From Globisporangium splendens (Eukaryota > Oomycota > Peronosporomycetes > Pythiales > Pythiaceae): DNA of 64,000 bases. The notes under the pieces are model-generated. The model was not told the DNA's origin and ran no database searches. It saw only the letters and a program-made list of their open reading frames with translations. The position numbers and the translations under genes are program-made. Location of the stretch: the NCBI GenBank assembly GCA_006386115.1, contig VFIW01000143.1, positions 28,750 to 92,749 of the forward strand. Reading direction: 5' to 3'. Positions 63,183 to 64,000 of the stretch are shown here, in pieces. Each line of letters starts with the position of its first letter. The first letter of the stretch is position 1.

Positions 63183-63584
63183 ATGCCAAGAAAGAAGACT
63201 CAGCCAACTCCAACTCTGCGTGGCTCCTTACGCACCGTCGCCGTGAGCAAGCCAGAGGAGGCCGACAAAGCAAGGCAAGGCCTGTTCAATACCATCAAGA
63301 AAGCGCAACGGATCGCTGTGGTGCTCGACAAGCATCTTCAGTCGTCGGTACGACCAATTGAAAAGCGTAAACTCGGTCAGTTATTGTACCAAGCGTCGCA
63401 AGACCTTGTCCGCATCGAGGGCAACATCGACATTCGTTTCCGTCGCATCCTCAGACGCCTCGAAGTGAAAGCCAAGCCTCCAGCGCCATCAAGAGAAGCC
63501 GTGAGTGCGGATTCGACTCCAGCTGGTACCAAGTCGACCCCGATTATCGTAAAACGCTACACCCCGTCGAAAGTGCGCCAGTAA
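63183..63584 (+). CDS. Small basic hypothetical protein
   Basis: 133 residues starting MPRKKTQPTPTLRGSLRTVA, with no family recognised. The central part (LFNTIKKAQRIAVVLDKHLQ ... GQLLYQASQDLVRIEGNIDI followed by RFRRILRRLEV) is predicted helical; both ends are polar. The ATG context GAATGCC is ordinary. The next frame downstream is gag-like, so this may belong to a retroelement. Confidence 0.45.
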   Translation: MPRKKTQPTPTLRGSLRTVAVSKPEEADKARQGLFNTIKKAQRIAVVLDKHLQSSVRPIEKRKLGQLLYQASQDLVRIEGNIDIRFRRILRRLEVKAKPPAPSREAVSADSTPAGTKSTPIIVKRYTPSKVRQ

Positions 63585-63670
63585 GATCAGCCGAGAACTG
63601 TGGTAACTGCGTTAAATACGATTCTTTAACTTGATTGCCTCTCAAAGTTAGTACCGTCCGAAACTATAAA

Positions 63671-63817
63671 ATGGGAGAGCCGTCAAGTGCGCAGCTGCTT
63701 CAGAGCATGTTTCACCTTATGGACCAGCAGACAAAGCTGATGGAAGCAATGAAGCAGTCCCGAGACCTGGCCGAGATCAAGTTAGAGGGTGTAAAACTAC
63801 CGGTTTATGGAGTGTAA
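63671..63817 (+). pseudogene. Truncated gag-like N-terminus
   Basis: 48 residues, MGEPSSAQLLQSMFHLMDQQ ... EIKLEGVKLPVYGV. A Gln/Met/Lys helical start followed by KLPVY resembles the beginning of LTR-retrotransposon gag proteins (where G and a folded capsid domain would follow). The frame is cut by a TAA inside the LTR-like start at 63813. Confidence 0.4.
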
Positions 63818-64000
63818 TGGGCTATACCTAGCCATTACATAAAGGTGGATCTGTTCCCAGATCTAGTGTGCCACACACCATCTTCAGTGTGCATTGTGGA
63901 GAGACAAACAACAACACAGATCACGGTACGACAGTCCCCACATGCACATGTGACGTCCAATCCCATGACGTCACTAGCGCTCTCTGTGCTGATCAGTGCA
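63813..64000. repeat. Possible LTR start, running off the window
   Basis: Begins TGTAATGG and contains the reverse complement CCATTACA ending at 63839, so the first 27 bases can fold; LTRs begin with TG. TGACGTCC and TGACGTCA lie at about 63950-63975 and resemble CRE/bZIP sites. The other end is not in the window, so the call is tentative. Confidence 0.3.

Overview
The window looks like nuclear DNA of an oomycete, probably of the Phytophthora/Pythium group. The grounds are intron-poor genes with short GT-AG introns of about 60-175 bp (donors such as GTACGT, GTGAGT, GTAAGT), GC-rich coding DNA, Inr-like start-site motifs of the oomycete type (CATTTYNCA) close to several start codons, and decayed non-LTR retrotransposons. 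The phylum is an inference. No RNA gene was found.

Layout. 1-12.0 kb is ordinary gene-dense DNA: a UDP-glycosyltransferase cut by the window edge (-), a poorly resolved Pro/Ala-rich gene (+), a DHHC palmitoyltransferase (+, 4 exons), ALG5 dolichyl-phosphate glucosyltransferase (+, 4 exons), a Lys/Ser/His-rich nuclear-type protein (-, 5 exons), a PHOSPHO1/2-like HAD phosphatase (+) and acetoacetyl-CoA synthetase (-, 9 exons). 12.3-28.8 kb holds four members of a multigene family, one on the minus strand (A) head-to-head with three in tandem on the plus strand (B, C, D). A fifth member (E) lies at 42.0-45.4 kb. 28.8-64 kb is otherwise a retrotransposon graveyard. It holds two nearly identical full-length APE-type LINEs in opposite orientation on either side of gene E, a 3' fragment of the same LINE, older LINE remnants, a rearranged third LINE with its ORF1 half inverted, and a probable LTR-element start at the right edge.

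The most interesting system is the family A-E. Each member encodes about 1,070-1,110 residues: a variable N-terminus, four membrane segments with a conserved C-x7-C-x2-C motif in the first non-cytosolic loop, about nine ankyrin repeats, and two tandem TIR domains. The first TIR keeps the plant-type motif SEWCLKEL with the presumed NADase glutamate. The second has Gln at that place and looks like a pseudo-TIR. The copies are near-identical at DNA level from mid-ankyrin to the end of the second TIR, intron included, but diverge strongly in the membrane part and C-terminal tail. This mosaic fits gene conversion of a signalling module behind diversifying sensor ends. By analogy with TIR and ankyrin receptors of plants, animals and bacteria, I infer membrane receptors that consume NAD+ on sensing a signal; function is not proven.

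The LINE carries a CCHC ORF1, an OTU-type cysteine protease domain, an APE endonuclease, reverse transcriptase with FVDD, a zinc-finger tail and RNase H. Insertion by target-primed reverse transcription is shown by a 16-bp target-site duplication around copy 2 and a 9-bp one around copy 1, both with (TC)n tails.
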